Assembly (NCBI GenBank): GCA_027946555.1 | Contig: JAPEVC010000340.1 | Location: 1-26,933, forward strand | Source: Gnomoniopsis sp. IMI 355080 | Lineage: Eukaryota > Ascomycota > Sordariomycetes > Diaporthales > Gnomoniaceae | Direction: 5' to 3' | Length of the DNA: 26,933 bases | Program-made: the position numbers and the translations under genes | Notes under the pieces: generated by a model | The model's input: the letters and a program-made list of their open reading frames with translations, nothing else | Told to the model about the DNA's origin: nothing | The model's database searches: none | In this document: positions 11,114 to 19,786 of the stretch, one piece after another | Numbering within the stretch: position 1 is the first letter of the stretch | Layout of the letters: each line of letters opens with the position of its first letter

Positions 11114-12969
11114 ATGGAGACTCCGAGAAATTTAATCCATCTGCCATCCTTGGGCTGGCAGCCCATTGTCGCTGTTGTTTTCGTCTACTTGGACACACCA
11201 GCCTTCTATCGCCTTGCCCTGCATCCGTTATCTCACTTTCCTGGCCCAAAATTGGCCGCCTTCACGCGCTGGTACGAAGCGTATTATGATGTCGTCCAGA
11301 ATGGCCAGTATACTTTCAAAATTGCTGAGCTGCACCGACAATACGGCAAGCACTGCTTCCATCTTTTTCATGATCGTGTTTCTGGCTTCTGACCCGCCTT
11401 TGAGTCACCTTGCTCAGGTCCTATTATTCGTGTCAGCCCTTACGAACTTCACGTTATCGATCCAGCATTTTTCGAGAAACTTTATCGCCAAGACGGTCGC
11501 TGGGATAAGTATGAGTGGACATATGCTGGATTTGGGGCATTGGGCTCGTCGATTGGCACGGCGTCTCACGAATCCCACAAGGCACGCCGCCAGCCCCTGA
11601 ACCCTTTCTTCTCGAAGGCGAAGGTCGCAGCTCGCCATGATATCGTTGAACGTGATGTGTATAAGCTTTGCGACAGAGTGGCCCAATTTGCTGCCCGTGG
11701 AAATATAGTCAACCTTGGCACATCATCGAGTGCCCTGACTCGAGATGTTGCTTGCGAGTTCGTATTGAATAAAAAGTACGACTTTCTGGGCAGGGAAGAC
11801 TTTGATATCGGCATGACCAACGCTCTCCAGGCAGGTGGACACATCTGGCGCATTACCAAGCATGTGCCTTGGTTCGGGCCTGCAATGAAGTCGATCCCTC
11901 CCAACTTGCTTATGAAGGTGGCCGACGAGGGAACGAAGGGCTTCTTCCGGTTTCTTCAGGTCAGCAACATAGTCTAGTTCGCGATGGGGCGAAGACAGCT
12001 GACAGCCAGTGACAGGAGCACGAACGAGATACCAAAGACCTGCTGGTCGCCGCCGCCGCAACCTCACCAAACGACGAGGCTCCTCGCACCATTGTTCATG
12101 AGATCATGGATTCTGACCTTCCTGAGGCCGACAAGTCCTTCAAGCGTGTGTTGTCAGTACCATTCCTATTCCTATGCATCACACAAAACACACGATCTGT
12201 ATCTCGGCGCTGGGGCACACTGTCCATAGAGGCCATGCGGCCAACCTCAACCGACCATTCTAACGAAGAAATGGCTAGCGATGACGTGGCGACCGTGACC
12301 GGCGCTGGGTTCGAGACCACAGCCAGCGTGATGCGTCGTGTCCTATATCACGTCTACAGCAACCCTGAGATCCTGAGACGATTGCGGGCCGAACTCGACG
12401 AAGCAACTTCGAAACCTCCCGGCAAGACGGACGTCAAGACCCTTGAGCAGCTGCCTTACTTGACGTCTTTGATCATGGAGGACATGCGCCTCAGTCCGGC
12501 CATAGGATCGCGCATGGCCCGGATTGCCCCGGATCGGGATCTCTTCTACGGTGACTTGCGCATTCCAGCGGGCATACCCGTTGGGTAAGGTATTCTGAGA
12601 CTCAAATTATTTGTTCTCCGCCTGACCACATCATTTAAAGAATGACGACCATCCTCATGCACACGGACGAAAGTCTATACCCGGAGCCTCTGTGCTTTGA
12701 TCCCGAACGATGGACTGACGTCGACGCTCGAAAGAGCAAGGACAAAACGTATGCGCCATGCTCGCGGGGCACAAGGGACTGCATCGGCAGGTAGTATGTC
12801 GACTCACCTATCGCAATTCGATCCATTGTGCGCCATCTACTAATACACTCTGCTACCATCTAGTCTCGGATGGGCTATGCTCTATATGACTCTTGCAGAG
12901 TTGGTCCAGCGTTTTGACATCGACTTTGTAGACGCCGTTGCCACGGACTTTGAGATGGAGAGCGATTAA
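11114..12969 (+). CDS. cytochrome P450 monooxygenase, likely C-terminally truncated
   Basis: Six exons: 11114-11345, 11418-11959, 12016-12152, 12279-12584, 12641-12790 and 12864-12969; 490 residues. The N-terminus has a short hydrophobic anchor and then the hinge LHPLSHFPGPKLAAFTRWYE (36-55), as in trichodiene-oxygenase-like fungal P450s. The I-helix is TGAGFETTA (311-319), the K-helix ExxR is E371-R374 in MEDMRLSP, and the PERW motif is at 427-430. The heme loop is CSRGTRDCIG with Cys453 as axial ligand. The usual Phe of FxxGxRxCxG is Cys446 here. The intron at 12153-12278 is in frame (126 nt). I removed it because splicing restores FKRVFDDVATVTGAGFE. The stop TAA at 12967 follows DFEMESD. 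The same frame continues FIIGTRGKTTLES for 28 codons, matching the expected tail, so the stop looks recent. Substrate unknown; ER-bound. Confidence 0.82.
11346..11417 (+). other. GC-AG intron in the P450 gene
   Basis: The first P450 intron (72 nt) begins GCAAGC and ends CAG, with a CTGAC branch-like site near 11390. Removing it joins AELHRQYG directly to PIIRVSPYELHVID, the standard P450 sequence at this place. No GT donor nearby gives a family-like junction. GC-AG introns are a rare but normal spliceosomal class. Confidence 0.75.
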
Positions 12970-13056
12970 TTCATCATCGGGACGAGAGGTAAAACCACGC
13001 TCGAGTCCTGTGTGAAGCTACGCAAGATAGCCTTGTGGAGGAACCTTGAATGCTAG
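12967..13056 (+). other. probable former C-terminal tail of the P450
   Basis: Directly after the TAA the reading frame stays open for 28 codons to a TAG. It begins FIIGTRGKTTLES, which resembles the end of trichodiene-oxygenase-like P450s (pattern SDQFxIGTKGxxxL). One CAA-to-TAA change would explain the present stop. It is probably no longer translated, unless stop-codon readthrough occurs. Confidence 0.55.
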
Positions 13057-13597
13057 ATTGATCAGCATGTACTATCTACGCAGGGAACAAGAACGCAGGA
13101 GTCCGAATGCTAAAGAAGAAAATAATGTTTTTCTAGTCATCACACAGCTAAACCTAGCAATTTTGATGGACCTTTGTGTGACACAACACTACCACACCTA
13201 CCTGGTATATGCCCAGAGCTCCATTAAGTAGCAGGCACTCTCCGTCCTTGCCATTGCCGCTGTCTGGTAATTATATTCCCTCAACCATCTCGGAACTCCG
13301 CGATGTCCTCGAGAAAATGCTTAATGGGTAAATATTGCATTTTCATTTCTGATTCAGCCTGGAGTGCGCATCTATTTCCCGTCACGCGATCTTTGTAAAG
13401 ATTGTCAACCATTGGTCCATTCACTGCTTTCGCTTGGTAAAATGCTTGAGAGAGTTTGCTTGATATAGTATGCTTTTCGACCAATATCTACCTTTCAGCT
13501 CTGTAGAGTGTCCTCGCTGCCTTTGAACAGTGACTCACGCCAATCTGCAGTCCCAGCATCGCCGCGTGGGCACCACCTCATCAGGGTGGCAGAGTTT

Positions 13598-13652
13598 TTC
13601 GTACATGTATTATACAATACACTTATTTTTAGGCTAAACATACATGTACGAA
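13598..13652. repeat. 13-base inverted repeat with 29-base spacer
   Basis: TTCGTACATGTAT at 13598-13610 is the exact reverse complement of ATACATGTACGAA at 13640-13652. The spacer is AT-rich. It could form a hairpin or be the end of a small inverted-repeat element. No second copy was seen in the window. Confidence 0.7.
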
Positions 13653-14447
13653 TCCCTTAGTACAGTACGCTTTTTGATCCACTTATATGGGGGTCCGTTT
13701 TCCCTTTTGGGCCAGAATGCCTCCGTCTCGACCCAGATTTCGTCGTCATCGTCGCCTTCGCTGTTGTCAGATGTCTCAGCTGCCACTTTAATCAAAAACA
13801 CACCTAGACACCACAACACTACCGTTTTTCACCAACAGGTTCGATTTACCAGACTCAGTGCTTCCAGTCGAGGTAGAGTGGTGCTCAATTAACGGCCCAT
13901 CTTGGCTCAAAGTGGCTAACAGATTTGGTGTAAATGCCAGCAGAAGTCTGTTGCAGTGCAAGTGGCATGAGACGTCTGTTAGAGTCAACAAATTTTGGTG
14001 CCGATCAAGAAGACCTAGGTAGTTCAACGTTTTTTATTGAGGTCTTGGCCTAAGCATCTTTGAGAAGGTTGTGATATGGTATCAAGTAGCTCACAGTGGC
14101 AACAATGACGAGGTAATCGTCAAGCTTCCTATCCAAACGTGGTGATACTTCTCGATACAAGCCGGAAGCCGACGCATATCACGCACACGATGATATTGGC
14201 GTCAAGATTTTGGTCAGGGTCTCCACCTAGCAACGTCGTTCATCCACTCATTGTCTGTAGGTCATGACTGCAGGAAAGGATGTGCAAACGAGAATGACAT
14301 GCTTGGATGTTTTAGAACGATGTGATACTGTGCAGTGTTGGACGGCAGGAAAGGCTGCTGTATTTACATGTCCATGGGTAAACGCCAGCTCTTGCCACTT
14401 CATTCAGTCCTGTGGCTGAACCCAGAATTCCGTGGATGCCGCCGATT

Positions 14448-14459
14448 CCCCCCCCCCCC
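14448..14459. repeat. run of 12 cytosines
   Basis: A homopolymer C tract in non-coding sequence. Its length may be polymorphic or a sequencing uncertainty. Confidence 0.8.
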
Positions 14460-14811
14460 TTTCCCCAAAGGATTTCGACGCTTGTAAGCGCAGTTGAGGA
14501 CTGATTACAACAAGATCCAAAGGTTACATACAGCTGCAGGCCTTGGAATCCCTCATGGTGATAGTTTTTGCTAAATTTGGTCGCGTGCAGAGCAATGTCG
14601 CTACCACTCAACCCAAACCTGAAACCCGTATCTTTAGTATGGAATAGGTGGAAGAGGGTAGGGTTAATTCTTGAAGGCAGATTCCAGTATCTTTAACTGG
14701 CATGGAAAATTGGCATCATCAACAGAAGCCCCATTTCCGCTGTTTCGCCTGCTGGAGTCAATACTGAGTGCGGTGACGATCCATCTTCGAACTTCGTCGG
14801 GCTCATCGGTA

Positions 14812-16320
14812 TCATGCGTCCTCGTCCTCAGAAAGATGGTCTTGTATGGTATATGATTCAGCTCGGTTCCATTTGCTATCCTTGGTCCAGTCACAAGGAT
14901 CGGGTGGATGACCACTTACTTGTAGCCGCGAATGGTTTCCTTTCAGCTCGCGATTCTCGAAACAAAGGAGCATCAAAGCGATTGAGAATGACATGTTTTC
15001 GGGGAAGCACCGACTAGCAATTGTCAGAGCCCTCTTCAAATCGCATCTGGTTGAGCGACTTTCATCAGACCACCATTGGCGTAATTCTTCAATTTGCGCT
15101 GTCCACTTTGACTTTCCATCCGGATCTTCGAGTTCCGGGTATAATTTGATCAGTCCGTGATCTTTTAAACTCTTCATTGATGTGACGGAAGACCTCCCAA
15201 CAATAGTGAGCGCGCCTTGCGAAAGGTACTCTCCTTTCCCATAATCATCGTTCCACTTATTCAGGCGGGATTCGAAAGAGCCCTGCGGTTCGCGTGCAGA
15301 TTTGGTGAAAATTTTCTGGTTGGATTCCCTGATGAGGCGCCCAGCTGACATGAATTGACCCCTAGGAAACTTTGATGTATCCACCGCACATATTTTGACG
15401 TCTGCGGGATCTGTGTGATTGTTGTGACAACGCCATATAGCGTACTGTATGGCAACTAGTAGAGAGCTTGTCCAAGAAACAAGGTTGTCCGGCGCCTGAT
15501 GATTGTGAAATGGTTTCGGCACCAGATGATAAAAGAGAGCTTTGGTAGCCTCTTCGCTGTTGTAAACAGAGAGAAGATCTGAGCTGCTTGTAAATTCCCC
15601 ACTGACACTAGCCTGTGAGGCTATCGTGCTCTCGCTGTGTTTTCCTCGGCTATTTTTGTCGAAGACGCGGAAGAGAAAAGGTGGGATAACCTCGGACCCG
15701 TGGACAGCGAACGGGTTGAACAACGTCGAAGCATAGGGACATTTATTGAGGACCCCTTGCCAGAAATCAGCCCATTGTTGCTCTCCTCCTGCCTTGAAGA
15801 GAGGCAGGCCGTTGATCTGATAGACATCGTCTTCATCGTTCCATACGGGCGCGGTATAGCATGCTTCTGCGGTTCCAGCCCAGATAAGGGCAGGGTCATT
15901 GTCTCGGTCCCAGGTATCTAGGACCCTGATAGCAATGTCGAGAAGTTCCCCGTAGCACTCTTCTAGCATATTCTCGACGGTGGAAGATTGGCTTTCCAAT
16001 CCTTCTAGAAGTTCCACAATTCGACGAGCTGCCGCCTCTTTGTTTTGCACGAAGGTAGCATCGATTAGAGAAACGTTCTCGGCCAATCTAGTAGCACGGC
16101 CTTGCTGAGAGAAGACCTGCGACACATCGGAATTTTCAGCTTCAGTCGCCTCTTCAAGTAAAAGAACCTGATCCTGCACTTTTCTCGTAATATACGCAAT
16201 TTGCTGAACCAATGGAGTGAGTTGGGATTGGATGAGACGGTTGATTGGGCTTTGAGACGAGCTCGGAGTCTGAGCAATCTCAAACCTCTTACCACGCACC
16301 CGACCGGACAGATTTTCCAT
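14812..16320 (-). CDS. DUF7587-type fungal protein, possible ADP-ribosyltransferase-like fold
   Basis: An uninterrupted 502-residue frame from an ATG. Residues 25-200 are mostly predicted helical and have no family I can name. Residues 212-376 resemble the fungal DUF7587 module: IPPFLFRVFDKNSRG, then LLSVYNSEEATKALFYHL, LVSWTSSLLVAIQYAIWR, VKICAVDTSKFPRGQF and GEYLSQGALTIVG. A helical part with LIKLYPELEDPDGKSKW follows. The order aromatic-Arg (FR, Arg218), Ser-x-Thr-Ser (282-285) and Glu364 recalls R-S-E type ADP-ribosyltransferases; this is inference. A GTAAGT at codons 468-469 may be a real donor. Splicing to an AG 44 nt downstream would replace the last 35 residues by QMEPS, so the C-terminus is uncertain. 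The gene is divergent from a HET-domain gene. Confidence 0.7.
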   Translation of the reverse strand: MENLSGRVRGKRFEIAQTPSSSQSPINRLIQSQLTPLVQQIAYITRKVQDQVLLLEEATEAENSDVSQVFSQQGRATRLAENVSLIDATFVQNKEAAARRIVELLEGLESQSSTVENMLEECYGELLDIAIRVLDTWDRDNDPALIWAGTAEACYTAPVWNDEDDVYQINGLPLFKAGGEQQWADFWQGVLNKCPYASTLFNPFAVHGSEVIPPFLFRVFDKNSRGKHSESTIASQASVSGEFTSSSDLLSVYNSEEATKALFYHLVPKPFHNHQAPDNLVSWTSSLLVAIQYAIWRCHNNHTDPADVKICAVDTSKFPRGQFMSAGRLIRESNQKIFTKSAREPQGSFESRLNKWNDDYGKGEYLSQGALTIVGRSSVTSMKSLKDHGLIKLYPELEDPDGKSKWTAQIEELRQWWSDESRSTRCDLKRALTIASRCFPENMSFSIALMLLCFENRELKGNHSRLQVSGHPPDPCDWTKDSKWNRAESYTIQDHLSEDEDA

Positions 16321-17128
16321 ATTGATTTGTCCTGGAGATAATGTTGAAAAGTTTGATGATTGGGTTCGTTCGAAAAGGCCGTTTTTGCAGCTGGTCTGTA
16401 GTGACGCTCATTCATTTGGGCATCTCGAGACAGTTATGTCTTCAAGGAAGGGGCAACAACCGTAGTCTGAGTTTCAACTTCGGACTCCGGGTGAGCGGGA
16501 TATACAGGATGAGGGGTACGAAGACATACTTTATGACCAAACCGAGTAACAACTACCTCTTTACTGTAGGTAATAAGCTTGCCATACAGGTTTCATATTG
16601 AGATAACGTGACTCGGCAATTCATTCTCTCAGGATATGGACTCCAACGCGATCTCCCAAAGTCATCTTGAAAAGGTGCCTGTAGATATTCAGGACGCACA
16701 AAGTACAATGCAGGAGTCAGGCGATCGGTAATTGGTGAATACTTTGTTAGAGGTGTGCCCGTCGAAAGAGAGCAAATGCCCGTTGCTAAAAAGCAATGGT
16801 ACGATGTGAGTCCTCTTCCAGGGCTCTGGCGCCCAATCAATCTCACTATGAAGAGCCAAGACATGGAGTAGACTGAGGTAGGGAGAAGGGGGGGGGGGTT
16901 CGAGTGTCGTAATAGCTATGATGTAGCCAAACCAAACCCACGACATACATACCGATCAGCTTTGTTTGATGCTGACGTGAGATGTGGTTCCTATGTCACT
17001 TGAGCCATTTGCAGCATTAGCGCCTCCGGCAGCAGCACCTTCAATCTTGCAGTCTCTCAGCTGGCTTTTTTCTCTTCAGGGAACCAAGTGCAGAGCTTCG
17101 CATCGTCAGTTGGACCACGTTGAAACTC
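16321..17128. promoter_or_regulatory. divergent promoter region, DUF7587 gene and HET gene 1
   Basis: 808 bases between the two outward-facing starts. It includes an 11-base G run at 16888-16898 and a pyrimidine tract (CTTTTTTCTCTTCAG) near 17066-17080, about 50 bases before the HET start, typical of fungal leaders. The latter could also be an acceptor of a leader intron. Confidence 0.6.
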
Positions 17129-19255
17129 ATGACTATGGGTTTCTATCGCTATGATTCCCTCCAAGACACCTCCGGCAATGTCTATATCCGAATCTTGATA
17201 CTGTTGCAGGGCACCGAGACCGAGCCGCTGGAGTGCAGTCTCGAGAAATGTCTGCTCGATGACGCCTCGCATCACGAGCGGGAGTACGAGGCCCTGAGTT
17301 ACTGTTGGGGCTTGCCTGATCGTAACGCATCGTTGAACTGTTCTGGATCGTCGCTGAAGATCACGGAGACGATGGATGTTGTGCTGAGGGTGCTTCGATA
17401 TTCGGATAAGCCCCGCCGACTGTGGATCGATCAGCTTTGCATCAATCAAGACGACGACGAGGAAAAGTCTCAGCAGGTGAGATCCATGCGTCAAATATAC
17501 TCTTCCGCAAAGCGCACGTTGGTCTGGCTTGGACCCGATGAACAGCAGCAAGGCCCGACCGTTTTAAATCTGTTCTTCCGCTTCTCCAGACTCTTTCGAA
17601 AGTTGTCGAAGATTGGCAGGCGCAGGCCATCCATCAATGATTTCGAAGACACGGATGAGGATGAGGCTACTCCACTAAATATATCCCTTGAAGAACTGTG
17701 CGACTTCCAAGAAGCAGACCTACGTGATGAAGAGATGCGTGTCAATCCGGACAGTATTGTTTTCCCAAGGGACAATATGCTAAAGGAGTGTGGTCTACCT
17801 TTGCGATCCTCCGAAGCTTGGAAAGCGTTTGATTCTTTGCTGAATACAAAGTATTTTACCAGAGTCTGGACACTTCAGGAAGTCTTGAACAGCCGCAGCG
17901 CCGTGGTTTTATGGGGAAGGACAGAAATGCCTTGGACTATTCTACGCCAATCGCATCGCTGGACAACTCGCAACTATTGTATGATGGGTCACTATGTTGA
18001 TGGTGTATTATCCAGCCCAGAACTGAGTGTAGCACCATTTCTCACCACTGAGTATCACTGGTTCCGTGGAGAACGATTCTGGACATTGGCAGAATTAGTG
18101 ATATCTGGCCGCCATAAATTTGAGGCAACGAAACCACGGGATCAGATCTTCGCTCTCGTCAGCTTGGCCTCAGACGGCCAAGAGTTCGAGATCAGCTATG
18201 ACAAGACCAAGACTGAAGAGGATATCTTCAGAGACTTCGCCGAGCACGTTATTCGGTCCGATGATCTCACCATGCTCAATTACGCTGCGATACAAGTGGG
18301 CGACAGCACTCGAGTGTTACCGAGCTGGGTTCCAAACTGGAGTCCACGCGTTACGCCTGAACGGCCCTTCGAATACGATGAGCCTATGCACCCAATAGAA
18401 GGAGGACATGACGGAATACCGAGAGATATTACAAATTTCGCAGCCTGCGGCAGAAGCAGCAGAGCGAGATTAGGAACAACAGACAGACCGGAACACCTCC
18501 TTATCAGAGGCATCCAAATCGATCAGGCTCGAGTCATCTGCACAGAGAAGCTTCATAGCCGTGATTCGTTCCACACGTCAATCGCGGCTCAGTACACCGA
18601 GTTGGTCGCAAATACATCGTCGCCATCCACTCTTATACTGGCCATGATCCGCTGTATGGCCTTGACCGATGTGGCTATCGATTCTACCTGGGATAATGAC
18701 GGAATACTAGTCTACTTCATAGGTAAATGTATGAACTCAATGCGTGATCGTGCCTTATTGGACCCAGAGACAGACAATTCGAATGGGATGAGCTTGATAC
18801 GGTTGGCGTCAAGGGGTATGAAATGTAATCCACCTCCGGCGAAAACAGGACTCTCTGCGCTCTCCGAGTCCACAAAGAGCTGGTTGAAGGATTTTATTGC
18901 ATCTGCCCACGAGAATGAGCTCGGTCAAGAACAGGTGACCCTTATCGTGGATGCAATCTCACAGCATTGGAGCTCGGCAAAATCGGATATGTTCTCAGCT
19001 GAAGTACAAATCTATGGGAGCGGAAGGAAGTTTTTCGTCACCACCAAGGGTCACATAGGCCTTGGACCTGCGAAAATGTCCACCACGGACGTGATAGTCA
19101 TTCTCTACGGCGGCAACACACCATACGTTCTCCGTCCAGTACCTAATACTGAGCGATATACGCTTGTTGGTGATTGCTACATAGATGGACTGATGCATGG
19201 GGAGGCAGTGGATACAGTGCCCGAATCCGCCGCTAAATGGTTTTGCATAGTCTGA
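17129..19255 (+). CDS. HET-domain protein 1 (heterokaryon incompatibility-type)
   Basis: A single-exon frame of 708 residues from the ATG at 17129; a second Met lies two codons later and the upstream TTG is not a credible start. The HET domain spans about 53-253, with its three motif blocks YEALSYCWG (53-61), LWIDQLCINQ (98-107) and RVWTLQEVL (245-253). A charged insertion at about 168-204 (SINDFEDTDEDEAT and onward) separates the second and third blocks. The rest carries the usual HET-protein continuation (KPRDQIFALVSLAS; LPSWVPNWS) and a C-terminal segment, RKFFVTTKGHIGLGPAKM, followed by a beta-rich stretch common in this family. HET proteins trigger or control incompatibility cell death after fusion of unlike individuals, and the domain is distantly TIR-like. 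No NACHT or repeat domain is fused to it. Confidence 0.92.
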   Translation: MTMGFYRYDSLQDTSGNVYIRILILLQGTETEPLECSLEKCLLDDASHHEREYEALSYCWGLPDRNASLNCSGSSLKITETMDVVLRVLRYSDKPRRLWIDQLCINQDDDEEKSQQVRSMRQIYSSAKRTLVWLGPDEQQQGPTVLNLFFRFSRLFRKLSKIGRRRPSINDFEDTDEDEATPLNISLEELCDFQEADLRDEEMRVNPDSIVFPRDNMLKECGLPLRSSEAWKAFDSLLNTKYFTRVWTLQEVLNSRSAVVLWGRTEMPWTILRQSHRWTTRNYCMMGHYVDGVLSSPELSVAPFLTTEYHWFRGERFWTLAELVISGRHKFEATKPRDQIFALVSLASDGQEFEISYDKTKTEEDIFRDFAEHVIRSDDLTMLNYAAIQVGDSTRVLPSWVPNWSPRVTPERPFEYDEPMHPIEGGHDGIPRDITNFAACGRSSRARLGTTDRPEHLLIRGIQIDQARVICTEKLHSRDSFHTSIAAQYTELVANTSSPSTLILAMIRCMALTDVAIDSTWDNDGILVYFIGKCMNSMRDRALLDPETDNSNGMSLIRLASRGMKCNPPPAKTGLSALSESTKSWLKDFIASAHENELGQEQVTLIVDAISQHWSSAKSDMFSAEVQIYGSGRKFFVTTKGHIGLGPAKMSTTDVIVILYGGNTPYVLRPVPNTERYTLVGDCYIDGLMHGEAVDTVPESAAKWFCIV

Positions 19256-19786
19256 TTGCGGATGATCTGGTGGCTTGCCCAGGTGGACTGTCTCTGATGG
19301 GAAGGGGGCCTTTCGATGGGAGGAATCAGAACAGGCCTGGCTCATATTTGTTTCGTGTCACAATGCAAAATATTGACATGGGAATTATCAAGCGGTTCTA
19401 CACCTGTTTTGGCTAGGGTTTTGAGATCGTCCTTACCGCCGGACGCAGTAAAATTTTGGTATATGGGCTGGGAGGACAAGTGCTCGGAGGTGGGACGACT
19501 CGCGAATAGTTGCCACTCTAGCAAAGGCCAAGTGGTTAACACAAGGAAGCCGCGGATATTTTGTGGATTGCCTTGATGCTCAATGCATCTCTTCATTACA
19601 CAAATTATCCCATAAATTAAGGTTTTGGCTGTATCTATGACATCGTGCAAGCTTTCCAATTCGTGCGTAGCATGTGCACACAAGAGACTCAATTGTGGTT
19701 TTGCTGAATTCGAAAGAATACCGCGAGACGTCCTCATCCTCTCGCTCCTGGTCTCGACTCTTCTGCTTCAGCAGATTGGTCAAAGG
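19256..19786. other. convergent intergenic region between the two HET genes
   Basis: 531 bases between two facing stop codons. Short chance frames occur on both strands. No repeat or RNA gene was seen. Confidence 0.6.

Larger units (their letters stand above)
13057..14811. other. gene-poor region between metabolic and recognition-like blocks
   Basis: About 1.8 kb without a supported gene. It contains a 13-base inverted repeat (13598-13652), a run of 12 C (14448-14459) and a - strand frame at 13634-13819. The part of that frame 3' of its hydrophobic start encodes an acidic Asp/Glu stretch followed by a Trp/Lys/Pro-rich end (WVETEAFWPKRENGPPYKW). That piece could be the remnant of a lost gene, but it shows no domain I recognise. 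Confidence 0.5.

Noticed and set aside
12106..12588. Reading the P450 straight through 12153-12278 as exon
   Set aside because: The frame stays open, but the 42 extra residues break a conserved block that splicing restores exactly (FKRVFDDVATVTGAGFE), and a CTAAC branch-like site precedes the acceptor.
13788..14027. 79-codon - strand frame in the gene-free gap
   Set aside because: No motif, and it cannot be joined in frame to the acidic frame next to it with credible splice sites.
15637..15921. 94-codon + strand frame inside the DUF7587 gene
   Set aside because: Antisense shadow of the 502-residue frame.
16880..16920. GGTTCGAGT tract resembling a tRNA T-loop
   Set aside because: No acceptor, D or anticodon stem can be folded around it; it is next to a G homopolymer.
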